Assembly: GCA_949987565.1 (NCBI GenBank)
Contig: OX465120.1
Coordinates: 2,258,383-2,322,382, forward strand
From: Luidia sarsii
Taxonomy: Eukaryota; Echinodermata; Asteroidea; Paxillosida; Luidiidae
DNA length: 64,000 nucleotides
Direction of reading: 5' to 3'
The notes beneath the pieces are model-generated. The model did no database searches and was not told where the DNA came from. It saw only the letters and a program-made list of their open reading frames with translations. The translations under genes were made by a program, and so were the position numbers. Shown in pieces: positions 42,621-54,344 of the stretch; positions within the stretch are counted from its first letter, which is position 1; every line of letters starts with the position of its first letter.

Positions 42621-43180
42621 TCACATCTCCTTTACTCTATACTGAGATCCCGCGCTATAGCTGGACCCCAGAACCAACAGAAAGATTCGATCCACCTCTA
42701 CTTCAAAAACAAGACGGCTCGTCGTCTTAAAAAAAAAACCAAAAAACAAGAAAAGATAGGCATCCAAACAGAATTGCAGATGTTGTTTTTCGGACACTTG
42801 TAGAGAAGCTTGCATTGAACTGGGCAAAAGAAAAAAAAACACGCACGCACAAAGTGCGTCTCATGTCGTGCGTAACGATGGGGCTAATCGATGCGCCGGC
42901 ACTCGACACGCCGCGTTGCCATGGCAGCGTCGCCATGGCAACGCAGGCCGAAGATAGATTCTCGAGAGCGGCCGGGAGAGGGTGGGGCTTGCCCGCGCGC
43001 CGAACCGCACTTATACAACTGCGGATGAGGGGGGGGTGGTGGGAGAAGAGAAGAATGGAGAAAAGAGGGGAAAACACACCTGCGCTCGAACAACGCATAT
43101 TGATCACGGAGAGTTTGAGTCAACTGGGACGAGGAAAAACAGGAAGGGATATTTCTCATCCCTCTTCACCGATGTTCTCA
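42621..43180. promoter_or_regulatory. CpG-rich islet with tandem RFX X-boxes
   Basis: GTTGCCATGGCAGC at 42915-42928 is followed without gap by GTCGCCATGGCAAC at 42929-42942; both match the RFX X-box palindrome (GTTGCCATGGCAAC). The flank 42865-43025 is CpG-rich, with GGTGGGGC at 42982 as a possible Sp1-type site. Binding is inferred from motif only. Confidence 0.45.
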
Positions 43181-44310
43181 TTTTCTTCCCCTCCTCTGTC
43201 TCCACCTTTCTCCCTGTCTCTCTGCCGCTCTGTCTCTCTGCCTCAGTCTCGATAAGTCCATCTCTCCCCATCCACCTCGGATCCCTGTCCTGTCTCCCTC
43301 AGCCCTCCTTCCCTCTCTCTCCCTCTCTCTCCCTCTCTCTCCCTCTCTCTCCCTCTCTCTCCCTCTCTCTCCCTCTCTCTCCCTATCTCTCTCTATCTCC
43401 AACTCTCTTTCTCTCTCTCTCCCTCTCTCTCCCTCTCTCTCCCTATCTCTCTCTATCTCCAACTCTCTCTCTCTCTCTACCGCACTCTCCACCTCACTCC
43501 CCCACCTCTCTCTCACTCTAGTCTACCTGTCTCTCCACCTCACTCTCTCTCTCTCTCTTTCTCCACCTCTCTTCCCACCTCACTCTCCTCACCTCTAGTC
43601 AACCACGTTTACGCACGAATCTCTCCAACTCCCTCTCTCCTCCTCTCTTTTTCACTCTCTCTCCCTCTCTGTCTGACTGTCTCTTTGCCTCTGTCTCTCG
43701 CTTCCTGACGGTCTCTGTCTCTCGCTTTCTCTCGCTTTCTCACACTCACTATCCATTTCTCACACTCACTCTCTCTTCCCTTCAGTCGGGATTGAACCAA
43801 ATCAATACCGCCGTAGATCGTGTGTGTTTGTGACGAGGCACTGAATCCACAAACTACTTGCCCATTCTTCATCACCACCTCTCCCTCTCCTCTCTCTCCC
43901 CTCTCTCTCTCCCCCCTCTCTCTCTCTCCTCTTTTTCATTATCTCTCTCCATCTCTCTCTTCTCCCCCTCTCTCCCTCTATCTCTCCCCTCTCTCTCTCG
44001 CTCTCTCACTCTTCGTCTCTCTCTCTCATTATCTCTCACTCTTCTCCCCTATCTCTCTCTCGCTCTCTCCCTCTCTCTCTCTCTCCCCCCTCTCTCTCTC
44101 GCTCTCTCCCTCACTCTCTCCCATCTCCTCTCATTCTCTATCCATATCCCTCACTCTTCTCCCCCTCTCTCCCCCTCTCTCTCTCTCCCCTCGCCCTCTC
44201 TCCCCCTTCTCTCGCTCTCTCTCTCTCTCACTCTCTCTTCCCTCCCCCTCTCTCTCTCACTCTCTCTTCCCTCCCCCTCTCTCTCACTCTCCTGGACCTC
44301 TACCTCTCCT
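43181..44310. repeat. CT-rich microsatellite block
   Basis: CCCTCTCTCT tracts are present, with a tandem of CCCTATCTCTCTCTATCTCC blocks at 43381 and 43441. Unique-looking interruptions lie at 43600-43620 and 43780-43850. Confidence 0.93.
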
Positions 44311-44425
44311 GAACCTCTGTCCCAAAGGAGAGTGGCCTGTTGCGCTCCCTAATACCCGACCGTCGCCGACCAGCACGCTTGCGGCGTTCAGTTACGCGTC
44401 CGACAAACAAACGAAATCAAATCCA

Positions 44426-44456
<31 letters not shown>

Positions 44457-45275
44457 ACTTTCCCTATAGCTCCCTCCCTCTACTTCTCTTTCTCTTTCCC
44501 TTGAACACCGACTGCGTCCCCCTCTACATCCCCACACTGACAAGAAAACAAGAAACCAAACTGTGAACATCCCAATTCCCCGGACGCGAACACGACACGT
44601 CTATACTGACAGACGCGTTAGTCACACTAACAAAAAAAGAAAAACCCGCCAATTGAAAAAAAAAAATCGACAAAGCCGCATGCACACTCACTCCGTTGTT
44701 ATGTTCAACCCAACACTTTCAGTCATTTTTTTTTTTTTTTTTTTTTTGGGGGGGGGGGGGATTTGAGTAAGATGCGGGTGGCTGGATAGAACAAAGCCGT
44801 GGCGGACGTGGGAATTTTTTTTCTTCATGTACGAGATCATTCTCGTCGCCTTCTTTTGGGATGACTAACAAGAACTACCTCAAAAAAAAACCCACCCATG
44901 TGCTTATCATTCCATGTGCGAAATACAAGACGGAGTTGGTCGCACCACATCTTGAATTTGACATCGAGTCCGTGAGAAACGAACAGGTTCCTTTGACGCT
45001 CGGCGAATGAATCACATTTTGATGTTGAAGCCATAACATCGTGGGAGTGATGGCGAGAGCTATAGGTTGTTATGATCGAAAGACCGACAGTAAATGTCTG
45101 AAAGTGTTGTCAATTACTTCCATTTCAGGTCGACTTGCACCAACGCAGGCATGTTCGCATACCTCCGTGTGCGTCTCCGGATTTCATGAAAATAAAAAGC
45201 TACAAAATCAAGGTCCTGCATGCAGAGCTAATGTCATTCGAACTCCCCATTGGTTTCAATTAGATCTGGATAAGA
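44311..45275. other. Unique sequence with homopolymers
   Basis: A T/G homopolymer junction lies at 44727-44760. A 65-codon minus open frame at 44837-45034 has no recognised domain. Nothing else was seen. Confidence 0.4.
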
Positions 45276-45575
45276 CTGTATCTGCCTCTGTCTCTGCCCC
45301 TGGCTCTGCCCCTGCCTCTGCCCCTGCCTCTGCCCCTGCCCCTGCCTCTGCCTCTGCCTTTGCCTCTGATTCTGCCTCTGTGCCTGTTTCTGCCTCTGCC
45401 TCTGTTTCTGCCTCTGTCTCTACCTCTGCCCCTGCCTCTGCCTCTGCCCCTGCCTCTGCCTCTGCCCCTGCCCCTGTCTCTGCCACTGCCTCTGCCTCTG
45501 CCCCTGCCCCTGCCCCTGCCCCTGCCCCTGCCCCTGCCCCTGCCCCTGCCCCTGCCCCTGCCCCTGCCCCTGCCC
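45276..45575. repeat. GCCTCT/GCCCCT hexamer array
   Basis: TGCCTCTGCCCC-type hexamers run for 300 bases, ending in about 17 GCCCCT copies, and lead directly into the 80-bp array. Confidence 0.94.
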
Positions 45576-46020
45576 TATTGGTGGTAAACTGCCAGCCAAG
45601 GCTGACAAATAGAACTGGGAGGGGTAACTATTCTGAAGCAAGGCATGAGCCTCCATCCCTATTGGTGGTAGACTCCCAACCAAGGCTGACAAATTGAACT
45701 GGGAGGGGTCACTAAACTGAAGCAAGGCATGAGCCTCCATCCCTATTGGTGGTAGACCGCCAGCCATGGCTGACAAATGGAACTGGGAGAGGCGACTAGT
45801 CTGAAGCAAGGCATGAGCTTCCATCCCCTATTGGTGGTAGACTGCCAGTCAAGGCTGACAAATAGAACTGGGAGGGGTGACTACTCTGAAGCAAGGCATA
45901 TGCCAGCATCCGTATCGACAACGCTGACAAATAGAAACTTAGAAGGGTCGGCTAGTCTGAATCAAGGCATGGGGCTCCATTACTACTGGTGTTTGACTGC
46001 CAGTCAGGGCAACTAATAAA
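45576..46020. repeat. About 82-bp tandem array, family G copy 1
   Basis: Five or six units contain GCCAAGGCTGACAAATAGAA, CTGGGAGGGGTGACTA and GAAGCAAGGCATGAGCCTCC. The same family lies in opposite orientation at 61.68-62.40 kb. Confidence 0.92.
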
Positions 46021-46426
46021 TTCCGTTTACCAGTTATGCTATATCCAGCGGTTTTTTATGTAAGGGATTGCATGGTATTGCACAGCCATTCCCACACTAA
46101 TACAGTCCTATGAAACTTTCGCCACAAATATCTTCATATCGGCGATGTCAAAAATTCAGACGTGGCTCGTTCACCAAAAAAAATGTCCGCACGACCTACA
46201 TTCTCCATCATAGCCAACTTGTAATCATTGTGACTGAAACGCTGCAGCATTAATCTCTGATAGAATGGACAGAGGGCGGGGCCAATAGAATCGGGAGGCG
46301 TATTATCCATGTCAGTGGGGTGCCACATAAGCCCCGCCCCCTCTACACCCACCAGAGGTCATTACACTATGTTCCCCCCTCGAAGTTGTACCACGTGACC
46401 TCTGACCAAAAAAAATAAGCCGACCC

Positions 46427-46461
<35 letters not shown>

Positions 46462-46747
46462 GATTTATTATCCAAAGGGTCGCTATCCTATTATCTGCCA
46501 GATATCAATACGAGATAGATCAATTGATACTTTAAACAGTTTTTTTTCTCCCGCTGACAAAAAAAAATACCCGCCTAGGGGTCGTCGGCTTCACAGAGAG
46601 ACCGCACTGTAATTGTTGAGCTTATACAGAAGTGAAAGGAGCAGAGATTGCTTCCATTGTTTCGTGGCGTGAAAAACATTCCGATATTTTTGGGTTTTTT
46701 TCTCCACAATAGTCTGACCGGGGTCACAAATCTCGGAGACTGGATTT
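46021..46747. other. Unique sequence with a poly-A run
   Basis: An A run lies at 46429-46459. No gene or element was recognised. Confidence 0.4.

Positions 46748-46829
<82 letters not shown>
46748..46829. repeat. Uninterrupted CT dinucleotide repeat, about 40 copies
   Basis: This is the longest pure CT run in the window, with no interruptions, so it is likely polymorphic. Confidence 0.97.
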
Positions 46830-46831
<2 letters not shown>

Positions 46832-47780
46832 GTCAGCTCGTTCAACAACCAATTTGTAGTCGGACGACAGTCACAGACAAGGAGAAAATGCCCCCATTGT
46901 GTATTCCATGACCGAAGAAGAAGGGCAAAAAAAATGGCTAGGGATTAACCGTGAAGGAAACCCCTTTTGATGATTTTTTTTGTTTTCTTTTCTTTTCCAA
47001 AGTGTGACTTACCGAGGGACTTATCCTCGCTTGAATGTGCATATTTTTGGAGTCCAACTGAATTTTATATTCGGGGGAGTATTGACCTTTATGTTTGGAA
47101 CATGGACAAGAAAAGTGTTCGACTTTAGACTCGATTTCTTTGTATAATCGTGGTATTTGGGGGGAAATTCAATCAATCAGAAAGCTAATCCCACCTTTTT
47201 TTAAAGATTATGAACAAGAATGAACACGAATAAAAAACATGCGATTATTGACCTCTACTTTTGAAACATGAAATGTGTAACTTATGATTCAATTTTCTTG
47301 TACGAAGGAACAATTGAATCAATCATAAGTACTCTCTAAATGCAAAAAAAGTGATTAATCCACTCGCACAAAGAGTGGCATTTCCTCCAGCAAAGCCCAA
47401 ACCGCTCAACAAGAGTGAAAACCACTGTAAAAAGGTGTGGAATGGAGGAAAACACCACTCGATATCCTCCATAGGCTATAATATGGCTCCTTACAAGAGC
47501 GGTTTTCACATATTTTAGTGTTTTTCACTCTTTTTTTAGCAATTTTTGATTTTTGGAGAATTTTTCACTCCTTGAGAGAATGAACTATTCACTCTTTCGC
47601 ATTCAGAGAATAATATTCTATATATAATATAGAATAATATAATTTATAATATATATCATAGCATTTTCACTGTCAACCTGGTGGGTTTTTTCTTCAAGTT
47701 TTCAATATTTTCATTTGCACTTTGGAAAATAAAATGTATGCAGCTGTTTTCAGAATGATAAAACAAAATTTAGCACGCTG
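46830..47780. other. AT-rich unique sequence
   Basis: An AT-rich palindromic stretch (TATTCTATATATAATATAGA) lies at 47611-47630. The string TTTTCACTCTTTTTTTAGC and related short ACTC/TTCAC motifs repeat loosely at 47340-47600. No gene was seen. Confidence 0.4.
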
Positions 47781-47875
47781 CTTATTGACTAAGATGACAA
47801 CAATGCAAATCTCGAAAAAAAAACTAGAGAAGACTGGCGTTTCGATAAAAGGGGGAGTTTATCGAAGGCGGGAAT
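47781..47875. repeat. Family D fragment
   Basis: GCTTATTGACTAAGATGACA and CTGGCGTTTCGATAAAAGG match the family D flank and core with decay; a small hairpin GATAAA...TTTATC remains. Confidence 0.55.
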
Positions 47876-47919
47876 CAATATCTGAGAATGCTTTGAGTTT
47901 GTGAGTGGATCAGATCAAT

Positions 47920-48335
47920 CGCAGGCAGTTTATGAAATGAAGGCTTAGGCTCGGGCTTAGGCTTCGCTCATTATTAATATCACAGGCATCTTAAAACAAG
48001 CCTTTGGCCCCAGTTTCTTGGTGAATACCCTGTACCTATCCCTAGAGTCCCATACTATCGAGATCCCTGGATAGGTATCTCAGGACTACTGGGTGATCTT
48101 TCTATTGAGCAGATTAAAAGAGAAACACAGTCGAAGACTGGTTTCACCAGGCTCCTACCTAGGAGTCCTGACTCATATGAAGCCTAAAGCTTCAAAATGA
48201 GGACCTAAACTGTACTGTACTATCAAGCCAGCAAACCTTCAAAATCGGAAACAAACCACGACCTGGATTTTCAGGTTTTGTCAGACGGAGACGAAGCCTG
48301 AGCCCGAGCCTAAGCCTTCATTTCGTAAACGGCCA
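47920..48335. mobile_element. Element C copy with inverted ends
   Basis: The left end (TATGAAATGAAGGCTTAGG...) and the right end, whose complement reads GGCCGTTTACGAAATGAAGG, are inverted repeats with AGGCTT/AAGCCT hexamers. The interior contains GGTGAATACCCTGTACCTAT and AACCTTCAAAATCGGAAACA. Confidence 0.85.
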
Positions 48336-49064
48336 CAAGAGATATGTGTAGTTGATCACGATCTATTTCCTGAACGGAGACAACTTGTGAGAACGCACAT
48401 CGGATCGAGGCACTCAATGCATTGCATGTCGGTTAGCAGTCTGAGGAATTTTGAAAACATAACAACACGATAGCATGACACGGTATGTTTTAGTACACAC
48501 GGCGTTGAAATATGCGGTTACGTGCGCATTGGCACCGATTTGAACTCCACGCAGTCTCAAATTTCCCCTCTAAAAATACTATCCGCATTTTGTTTTGGTT
48601 CTTTTTTTCCCTGGACCGATGGGTCACGGTCCGGTCACCTATATCCTATTAAAAAACACACTCCCGTGTTTTGGAGGGAATTGTCTTTGCTTCAAATAAT
48701 AACATGCAGGAAAGGTGATGAGTTTGTTTTGATTTTTGTCTCCTGTTTCTTCTTCTTCTTCTTCTTCTTCTGATTTTCCGATCTTTGGCGATAGAAATCG
48801 CATAGACTTTATACACGGTTGTTTTGTTTTTGGGGGGCGCGTGTTTGGTGTTTCGCTTGTAAACGTTCTCACTAGACCAGACGTGCTCCAAAAAAAAAAA
48901 AAAATATTGGTGGCCGTTTTTGAAATCGCAAAAGTGCACACACATCCTTGCGATCTTCATAATTGAAAACATGTCTGAACTCTTGCCCTAACCTGACGCG
49001 TATGTTTTCGATTTGTGAGGCGTTCTTTCATATTAGATAAAACATGATGTTTTGCGTCGAGGAG
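48336..49064. other. Unique sequence with a CTT run
   Basis: (TTC)n at 48747-48770 and an A run at 48890-48903. No gene was recognised. Confidence 0.4.
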
Positions 49065-49240
49065 AATGTCATTCAATGAGGGTTTGCCCTGCTCGACGTG
49101 ATACGCACCGAGTGCTCAGTGCTTTGCCCGATGCCTGATGAATGCAAATTCAGGCAGCTCGGACTGGATTCGAACCCGCGTCTCCCGCTTTCTAGTGCAG
49201 ACGTGTAAATCCCTTGACCGTGTGGCGGATTCGAATAATA
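49065..49240 (-). mobile_element. tRNA-derived SINE copy
   Basis: On minus, a head with B-box GGGTTCGAATCCAGTCC at about 49165-49181 is followed by a body with ATCAGGCATCGGGCAAAGC and CACGTCGAGCAGGGCAAACC, the same layout as at 0.66-0.96 kb. The 3' end is CATTGAATGACATT. Confidence 0.7.
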
Positions 49241-49246
49241 GCGGCG

Positions 49247-49610
49247 GGTACCACGTTGCATCATAGGCCGTTGACGAAATGAAGGCTTAGGCTCGGGCTC
49301 AGGCTTCGCCTCCGCCTGACAAAACCTGAAAATCCAGGTTGAGGTTTGTTTTCCGACTTCGAAGGTTTTTGCTGGCTCGATAGGTAACCCTGTACCACCT
49401 GTATTCACCAAAAAGCATGGGGCCAAACGCTTGCTTTTTAGATGCATGTGATATTACAACGAGTAAGATCAATATGACCGAAGCCTGAGCCTGAGCCTAA
49501 GCCTAAGCCTGAACCTAAGTCTAACCCTAAGCCTAAGCCTAAGCCTAAGCCCGAGCCTAAGCCCGAGCCTAAGCCCGAGCCTAAGCCTTTATTTCGCAAA
49601 CAGCCCTTAG
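49247..49610. mobile_element. Element C copy with expanded terminal hexamers
   Basis: The left end (GGCCGTTGACGAAATGAAGG) and right end (CCTTTATTTCGCAAACAGCCC) are inverted. The right end has expanded into about 18 AAGCCT/GAGCCT hexamers (49480-49590). Confidence 0.85.
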
Positions 49611-50300
49611 ATTATAACATCAGGTGCTCTCACTTCCTCTTCATCTTTGCCGTACAATTCCAGGGGACTTTCTACACCGTATACTATCACCGCTTGCTCA
49701 TACGAACCTCGTATCAGAGCCGCACTCCTGCTAAACAAAGTCGACCCCGTTTTATTTTTGCTAATCTCAAGGCTTGCGTGCCGACGTGCCTTCAACCAGG
49801 TTTCACCTGAGAAGGACGCTGTTGGTCTTTTATCCCAAACATGCACTAAGAACTCCTCTACACAGTACACACCACACACACAAAACAAGAATTCTGGGAC
49901 AACATCCTGCAATAATGCAGCGCGACTTTCGGCCTTGATTCCTTCCACTTAATCGGAGCGGTTCGAGATTTTTTTTTCCTTTTCTTCTTCTTCTTCTTGA
50001 AAAAGAAAAGTGCGATAGGATTATTGGGTTGTAAGCTGGACACAAAGACGGGCCAGTGCTTTCGGCTCACAGGCAAATTCAACAAATTATATCTTAACAT
50101 CTGTAACAGTGTTGGGATCGTACGTGCGGGAGGTCGCCAGCCTATAGTGCATTATCCCCCCTTTTTTTTGGGGGGGGGGGTGGAGGGAAATTCTTATCTT
50201 GATGAGAGTTGCCAGCCAAACGATCGACTGGAACAAGTATGCGGTTGTTGTGTGGACGCTATTCCCCTAAGCGCTGTACATTCACGTACAAAGACCGTCA
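49611..50300. other. Unique sequence
   Basis: Overlapping open frames of about 100 codons on both strands at 49607-49952 show no domain. A CTT run is at 49984-49998 and a T/G junction at 50163-50180. Confidence 0.4.
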
Positions 50301-50309
50301 TCAGGACAA

Positions 50310-51112
50310 GTGAGCGTATTGCATCTGTCTCTATCTGTATCCCTGTCTCTGTCTCTGTCTCTGTCTCTGCCTCTGCCTCTGCCTCTGTATCTGTCCCTGC
50401 CTCTGCCTCTGCCTCTGCCTCTGCCTCTGCCTCTGCCTCTGTCTCTGCCTCTGCCTCTGTCTCTGCCTCTGTCTCTGCCTCTACCTCTGTCTCTGCCTCT
50501 ACCTCTGCCCCTGTCTCTGCCTCTACCTCTGCCCCTGCCTCTGCCTCTGCCTCTACCCCTGCCCCTGCCCTGCCTCTGCCTTTGCCTCTGCATGCCTCTG
50601 CCTCTGCCTCTGCCTCGGCTCCTGCCCCTGCTCCTGCCCCTGCCCCTGCCCCTGCCCCTGCCCCTGCCCCTGCCCCTGCCCCTGCCCCTGCCCCTGCCCC
50701 TGCCCTGCCTCTGCCCCTGCCTCTGCCTCAGCATCTGCCCCTGCCTCTGCCTCAGGCCTCTGCCTCTGTCTCTGTCTCTAATCATTTCTAAGGTTTGGTC
50801 AGCAAAATATCCTTCAAGTCACCCCTGCCTCTGCCTCTGCCTCTACCCCTGCCCCTGCCCTGCCTCTGCCTTTGCCTCTGCATGCCTCTGCCTCTGCCTC
50901 TGCCTCGGCTCCTGCCCCTGCTCCTGCCCCTGCCCCTGCCCCTGCCCCTGCCCCTGCCCCTGCCCCTGCCCCTGCCCCTGCCCCTGCCCCTGCCCTGCCT
51001 CTGCCCCTGCCTCTGCCTCAGCATCTGCCCCTGCCTCTGCCTCAGGCCTCTGCCTCTGTCTCTGTCTCTAATCATTTCTAAGGTTTGGTCAGCAAAATAT
51101 CCTTCAAGTCAC
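50310..51112. repeat. GCCTCT/GCCCCT hexamer array with a 290-bp tandem duplication
   Basis: TGTCTCTGCCTC-type hexamers; a 290-base block ending in TAAGGTTTGGTCAGCAAAAT and AATATCCTTCAAGTCACC is present twice in tandem (about 50531-50822 and 50823-51112), with almost no differences, so the duplication is recent or an assembly artefact. Confidence 0.93.
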
Positions 51113-51479
51113 CTCCACGCTGAACATAATAAGGAGCTGCATATGAGAAGCGCTTAGCGTCAGGATAAACTTGGGCCTGCAAGCGCGAACAACGGGTCGC
51201 TTGTTTTACGGCTCGACTTTTTTTTTCCCAGCGCCGAAAAACGATTCCCAGCGAAATCTCTGGAGAGTAAAAGAGGGAGTGCCGGACGGCGGGCAACGGG
51301 CCCGCGCTAAGCTCAGAAGGGTTCGGGAGAAGCCCGTCTCTCGCGGGAGATCCAGTCGGACAGATACTCAATTCACTCCGCCGTACCTGGAGGGAAGAGG
51401 AGTTCGTCCACCTCTGCCACCATTTTCTATGCCCGACTTCGCCGTTTCATGGCAATGATCATCTTCTCTCTGTCCCTCT
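51113..51479. other. Unique, fairly GC-rich sequence
   Basis: Open frames of about 95 codons on both strands, without recognised domain. No splice pair stands out. Confidence 0.4.
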
Positions 51480-52018
51480 CTTGGTTATAGAGGTATCTCT
51501 CCCTCTCTCTCCCCACCTCTCTCCATCTCCTTCTCGCTCTCTCCACCTATATCTCTATCCCCTCTCTCCCCCTCTTTCTCTCTCCAACTCTAGCTCCCCT
51601 TCTCCCCGTCTCTCTCCACCTCTCTCTCCCCTCTCTCCTTCCCTCCGACATTTTAGCGTCCTCTCTCTCGCTCTCTCTCTCCCCACCTCTCTCTCTCCCC
51701 TTCTCGCTCTCTCCACCTATATCTCTATCCCCTCTCTCCCCCTCTTTCTCTCTCCAACTCTAGCTCTCCTTCTCCCCGTCTCTCTCCACCTCTCTCTCCC
51801 CCTCTCTACTTTCCTCCGACTTTTTAGCGTCCTCTCTCTCGCTCTCTCTCTCTATCCCTCTCTCTCTATCTCTTCCACGGTCTCACCTCTCTCTCCACTT
51901 CTCCCCCCCCCCTTTGCTCTCTCTCTCTCTCCCTCTCACTCTTTTATACCTCTTTCTCTCTATCTCTCCCCTCTCTCTCTCCTATTTCTCTCTCTCACTC
52001 TCTCACTCTCTCTTTCTC

Positions 52019-52051
<33 letters not shown>

Positions 52052-52300
52052 TCATCTCTCTCTCCAACTCTCTCTCTGTCTCTCTGCCTCTCTACCTCTC
52101 AACCTCTCTCTATCTCTCCCCTCCATTTCATCTTTCTCTCTCTCTCACTCTCTCTCTTTCTCTCTCTCTCTCTATCTCCCTCTCCCTCTTTCTGTCACTC
52201 TCTCTCTCTCTCTTCATCTCTCTCTCCAACTCTCTCTCTCTCTGTCTCTCTACCTCTCCACCTCTCCACCTCTCTCTCTCTCTCTCGCCACTTCCCCTGA
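51480..52300. repeat. CT-rich block with a 180-bp internal duplication
   Basis: CTCTCT tracts. A segment with CCACCTATATCTCTATCCCC and TTTTAGCGTCCTCTCTCTCG is repeated at a spacing of about 180 bases (51500-51690 and 51690-51870). Confidence 0.93.
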
Positions 52301-52635
52301 CCCGCCAGTCGTGATTACCTTTTCAAATCACCCTCGTCATGTCGCCGCGAATTTCCGAGAAAAGGTGCCCGTTTTAGTGTTCGGGGTGGGAGGTGAAACA
52401 TGCTCGTATCCTCGCGTTAAACTATAACCGACGGGTTGACTGTATCGCGGGTGGGTCGGATGCCGGCCCATTGGGGTGCGTATATAGGAGTTGGTGGAGG
52501 GTGACAAGTGGGACGAGTCGGCAAGCAGGGCAGGCCCACAAAAGCAAGCCACAGTGCGGTACGGTACGAACGTCTAGCGGCGGGGGTTTATGTTAAGGTG
52601 TTCGTAAACACAAATTACATGTGGCGGACCTACGG
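52301..52635. other. Unique sequence
   Basis: No recognisable structure. Confidence 0.4.
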
Positions 52636-53395
52636 GCGGAGAGTGAGAGAGGGAGAGGGGGAGAGAGGGGGGAGAGGGAGAGAGAGGGGGAGGGGAGAGA
52701 GGGGAAGACACAGAGTGTGTGGGGGACAGACGGGGAGAGGGGAAGGGAGGGAGAGAAGGGGAGAGTGAGCGGAATGGCAGAGGGAGAGACAGAGTGTGTG
52801 GGCAGAGACGGGAGAGAGAGAGAGCGAGGAGGGAGAGAGGGGGAGGTGAAGATGCTGACAGAGAGAAATTGGGAAATTAGGAAGAGAGAGGAGTAGAGAT
52901 GGGGAGAGAGGGGAGTGAGGGAATATAGTGTAGGGAGGGAGAGAGGGTCGGGAGAGACAGATAGAAGTGAGGGCGGGGAGAGAGGGATAGAGCAAGGGAG
53001 AGAGGGGAGAGAGAGAGGGGCGGCGAGAGACAGAGAGAGAGGTGAGGGCAGGGGAAGAGAGGGGAGAGAGAGAGAGGGGGGAGTGGGATAGAGAGAGGGG
53101 AGGAAGAGAGAGGGATATAGGGAGAGAGAGGGGGAGAGAGAGGGATAGAGGGAGAGAGAGGGGAGAGAGAGAGAGGGGGAGAGAGAGATAGAGAGGGAGA
53201 TAGAGGGGGAGGAAGAGAGAGGGATATAGGGAGAGAGAGGGATAGAGGGAGAGAGAGAGGGGGGAGGAAGAGAGAGGGATATAGGGAGAGAGAGGGGGTG
53301 AGAGAGGGATAGATGGAGAGAGAGAGGGGGAGGAAGAGAGAGGGATAGAGGGAGAGAGAGAGGGAGAGAGAGAGGTAGTGAGGGAGAGACAGACA
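52636..53395. repeat. GA-rich microsatellite block
   Basis: GAGAGAGG and GGGGAGAGAG tracts with GGGATATAGGGAGAGAGAGG recurring at about 53110, 53220 and 53276. Confidence 0.94.
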
Positions 53396-53779
53396 GGTCA
53401 AAATTGGCTGGCTTCTAACTGCCAATTCAAGGCTCTCCTTTGTAAATCCCCATTTACACGCCCCTGCGGGGACCGCTCTTTTCAACCCGTTCCCCTGCCG
53501 TAAACCAAAGGGGAAGCGAACTAAAAAAGGACCCCGGTTCCTTTCGGTCGAGGTAAGAAAAGAAAAAACACAATGACGAGTTATTTCATGAGTTAAAAAA
53601 AACAATCAGTGCGGTCATTAAACCCAGACATTTGACTACGCCGTGATTGAGCCTAGTTGTTTGGATCGCTGTTTTGAACCCCCCTGCGAACAGAAAAAAA
53701 AAATCAGGCCTCGGTTTTCGTATTCGATTTGCCGATTTTTTTTTATTTTTAAGGAGGTGAGGGAGTGGGCGGAGATTAC
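53396..53779. other. Unique sequence
   Basis: No recognisable structure. Confidence 0.4.
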
Positions 53780-53935
53780 TGCCTCGACTCCCTCGTCCAG
53801 ACAAGGAGCGACAGGCATCCTCCGGGCCGGCGTTGCTAGGCGACCGGCTGGGCGTTGCCAGGGAGACGCATCGGTCAGCGGAGCGGTGCCCTGACGTCGT
53901 CGCCTTGCGGAGCGCGGCATTTGGAGCTCGGATTG
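53780..53935. promoter_or_regulatory. CpG-rich patch with two RFX-like X-boxes
   Basis: GTTGCTAGGCGAC at 53832-53844 and GTTGCCAGGGAGAC at 53854-53867 resemble the RFX X-box and lie 9 bases apart in CpG-rich sequence that also contains CTGACGTCGTCGCC. Motif match only. Confidence 0.35.
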
Positions 53936-54340
53936 ATAGGGAGCCTGGATTTATGCCTTTGCTCTATCCGGCCCCGAATGAAAATATAAAAAAAAAAATG
54001 AAAATCCACCACGGCTGCCTCAAAATGCTGACGCACTGACAGTTATTGATCTAAGCTGTTTGAGGGACACGACGAAGAAAAACAAATCCCTTTTCTATAT
54101 AACCTAGCTCGTACGAACATCTATATTGTACGTACGACATTCATATCGTAGGTACGGCTTATGAATAATGTCCAGTTGGTACACGATTTGACTCGTCGTA
54201 CGTATACGAGTTATGTGATAGAAGGAGTTCATTTTGTTTGCACTGGTTTAACTATAGCTGAAAAACTGGCAAAGGTTAATGGTTGAATTGCTTCTGACTG
54301 GCGCCGCCACCCCCGACAAAGACTTGTCGACTATTTAGAA
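53936..54340. other. Unique sequence
   Basis: A run of TACG/CGTA motifs (GTACGTACGACATTC and CGTCGTACGTATACGAG) at 54106-54212 is unusual but matches no element in the window. Confidence 0.4.
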
Positions 54341-54344
54341 AGGC

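Noticed and set aside
45041..45697. 218-codon open frame with an Ala/Ser/Pro tail
   Set aside because: The tail is the hexamer array; the first 75 codons show no domain or conserved motif.
49607..49952. Overlapping 100-113 codon frames on both strands
   Set aside because: Neither has a recognisable motif or convincing splice sites.
49997..51157. Long SASAPAPA or RGRGRG open frames
   Set aside because: They are by-products of a GCCTCT/GCCCCT hexamer array and its duplication.
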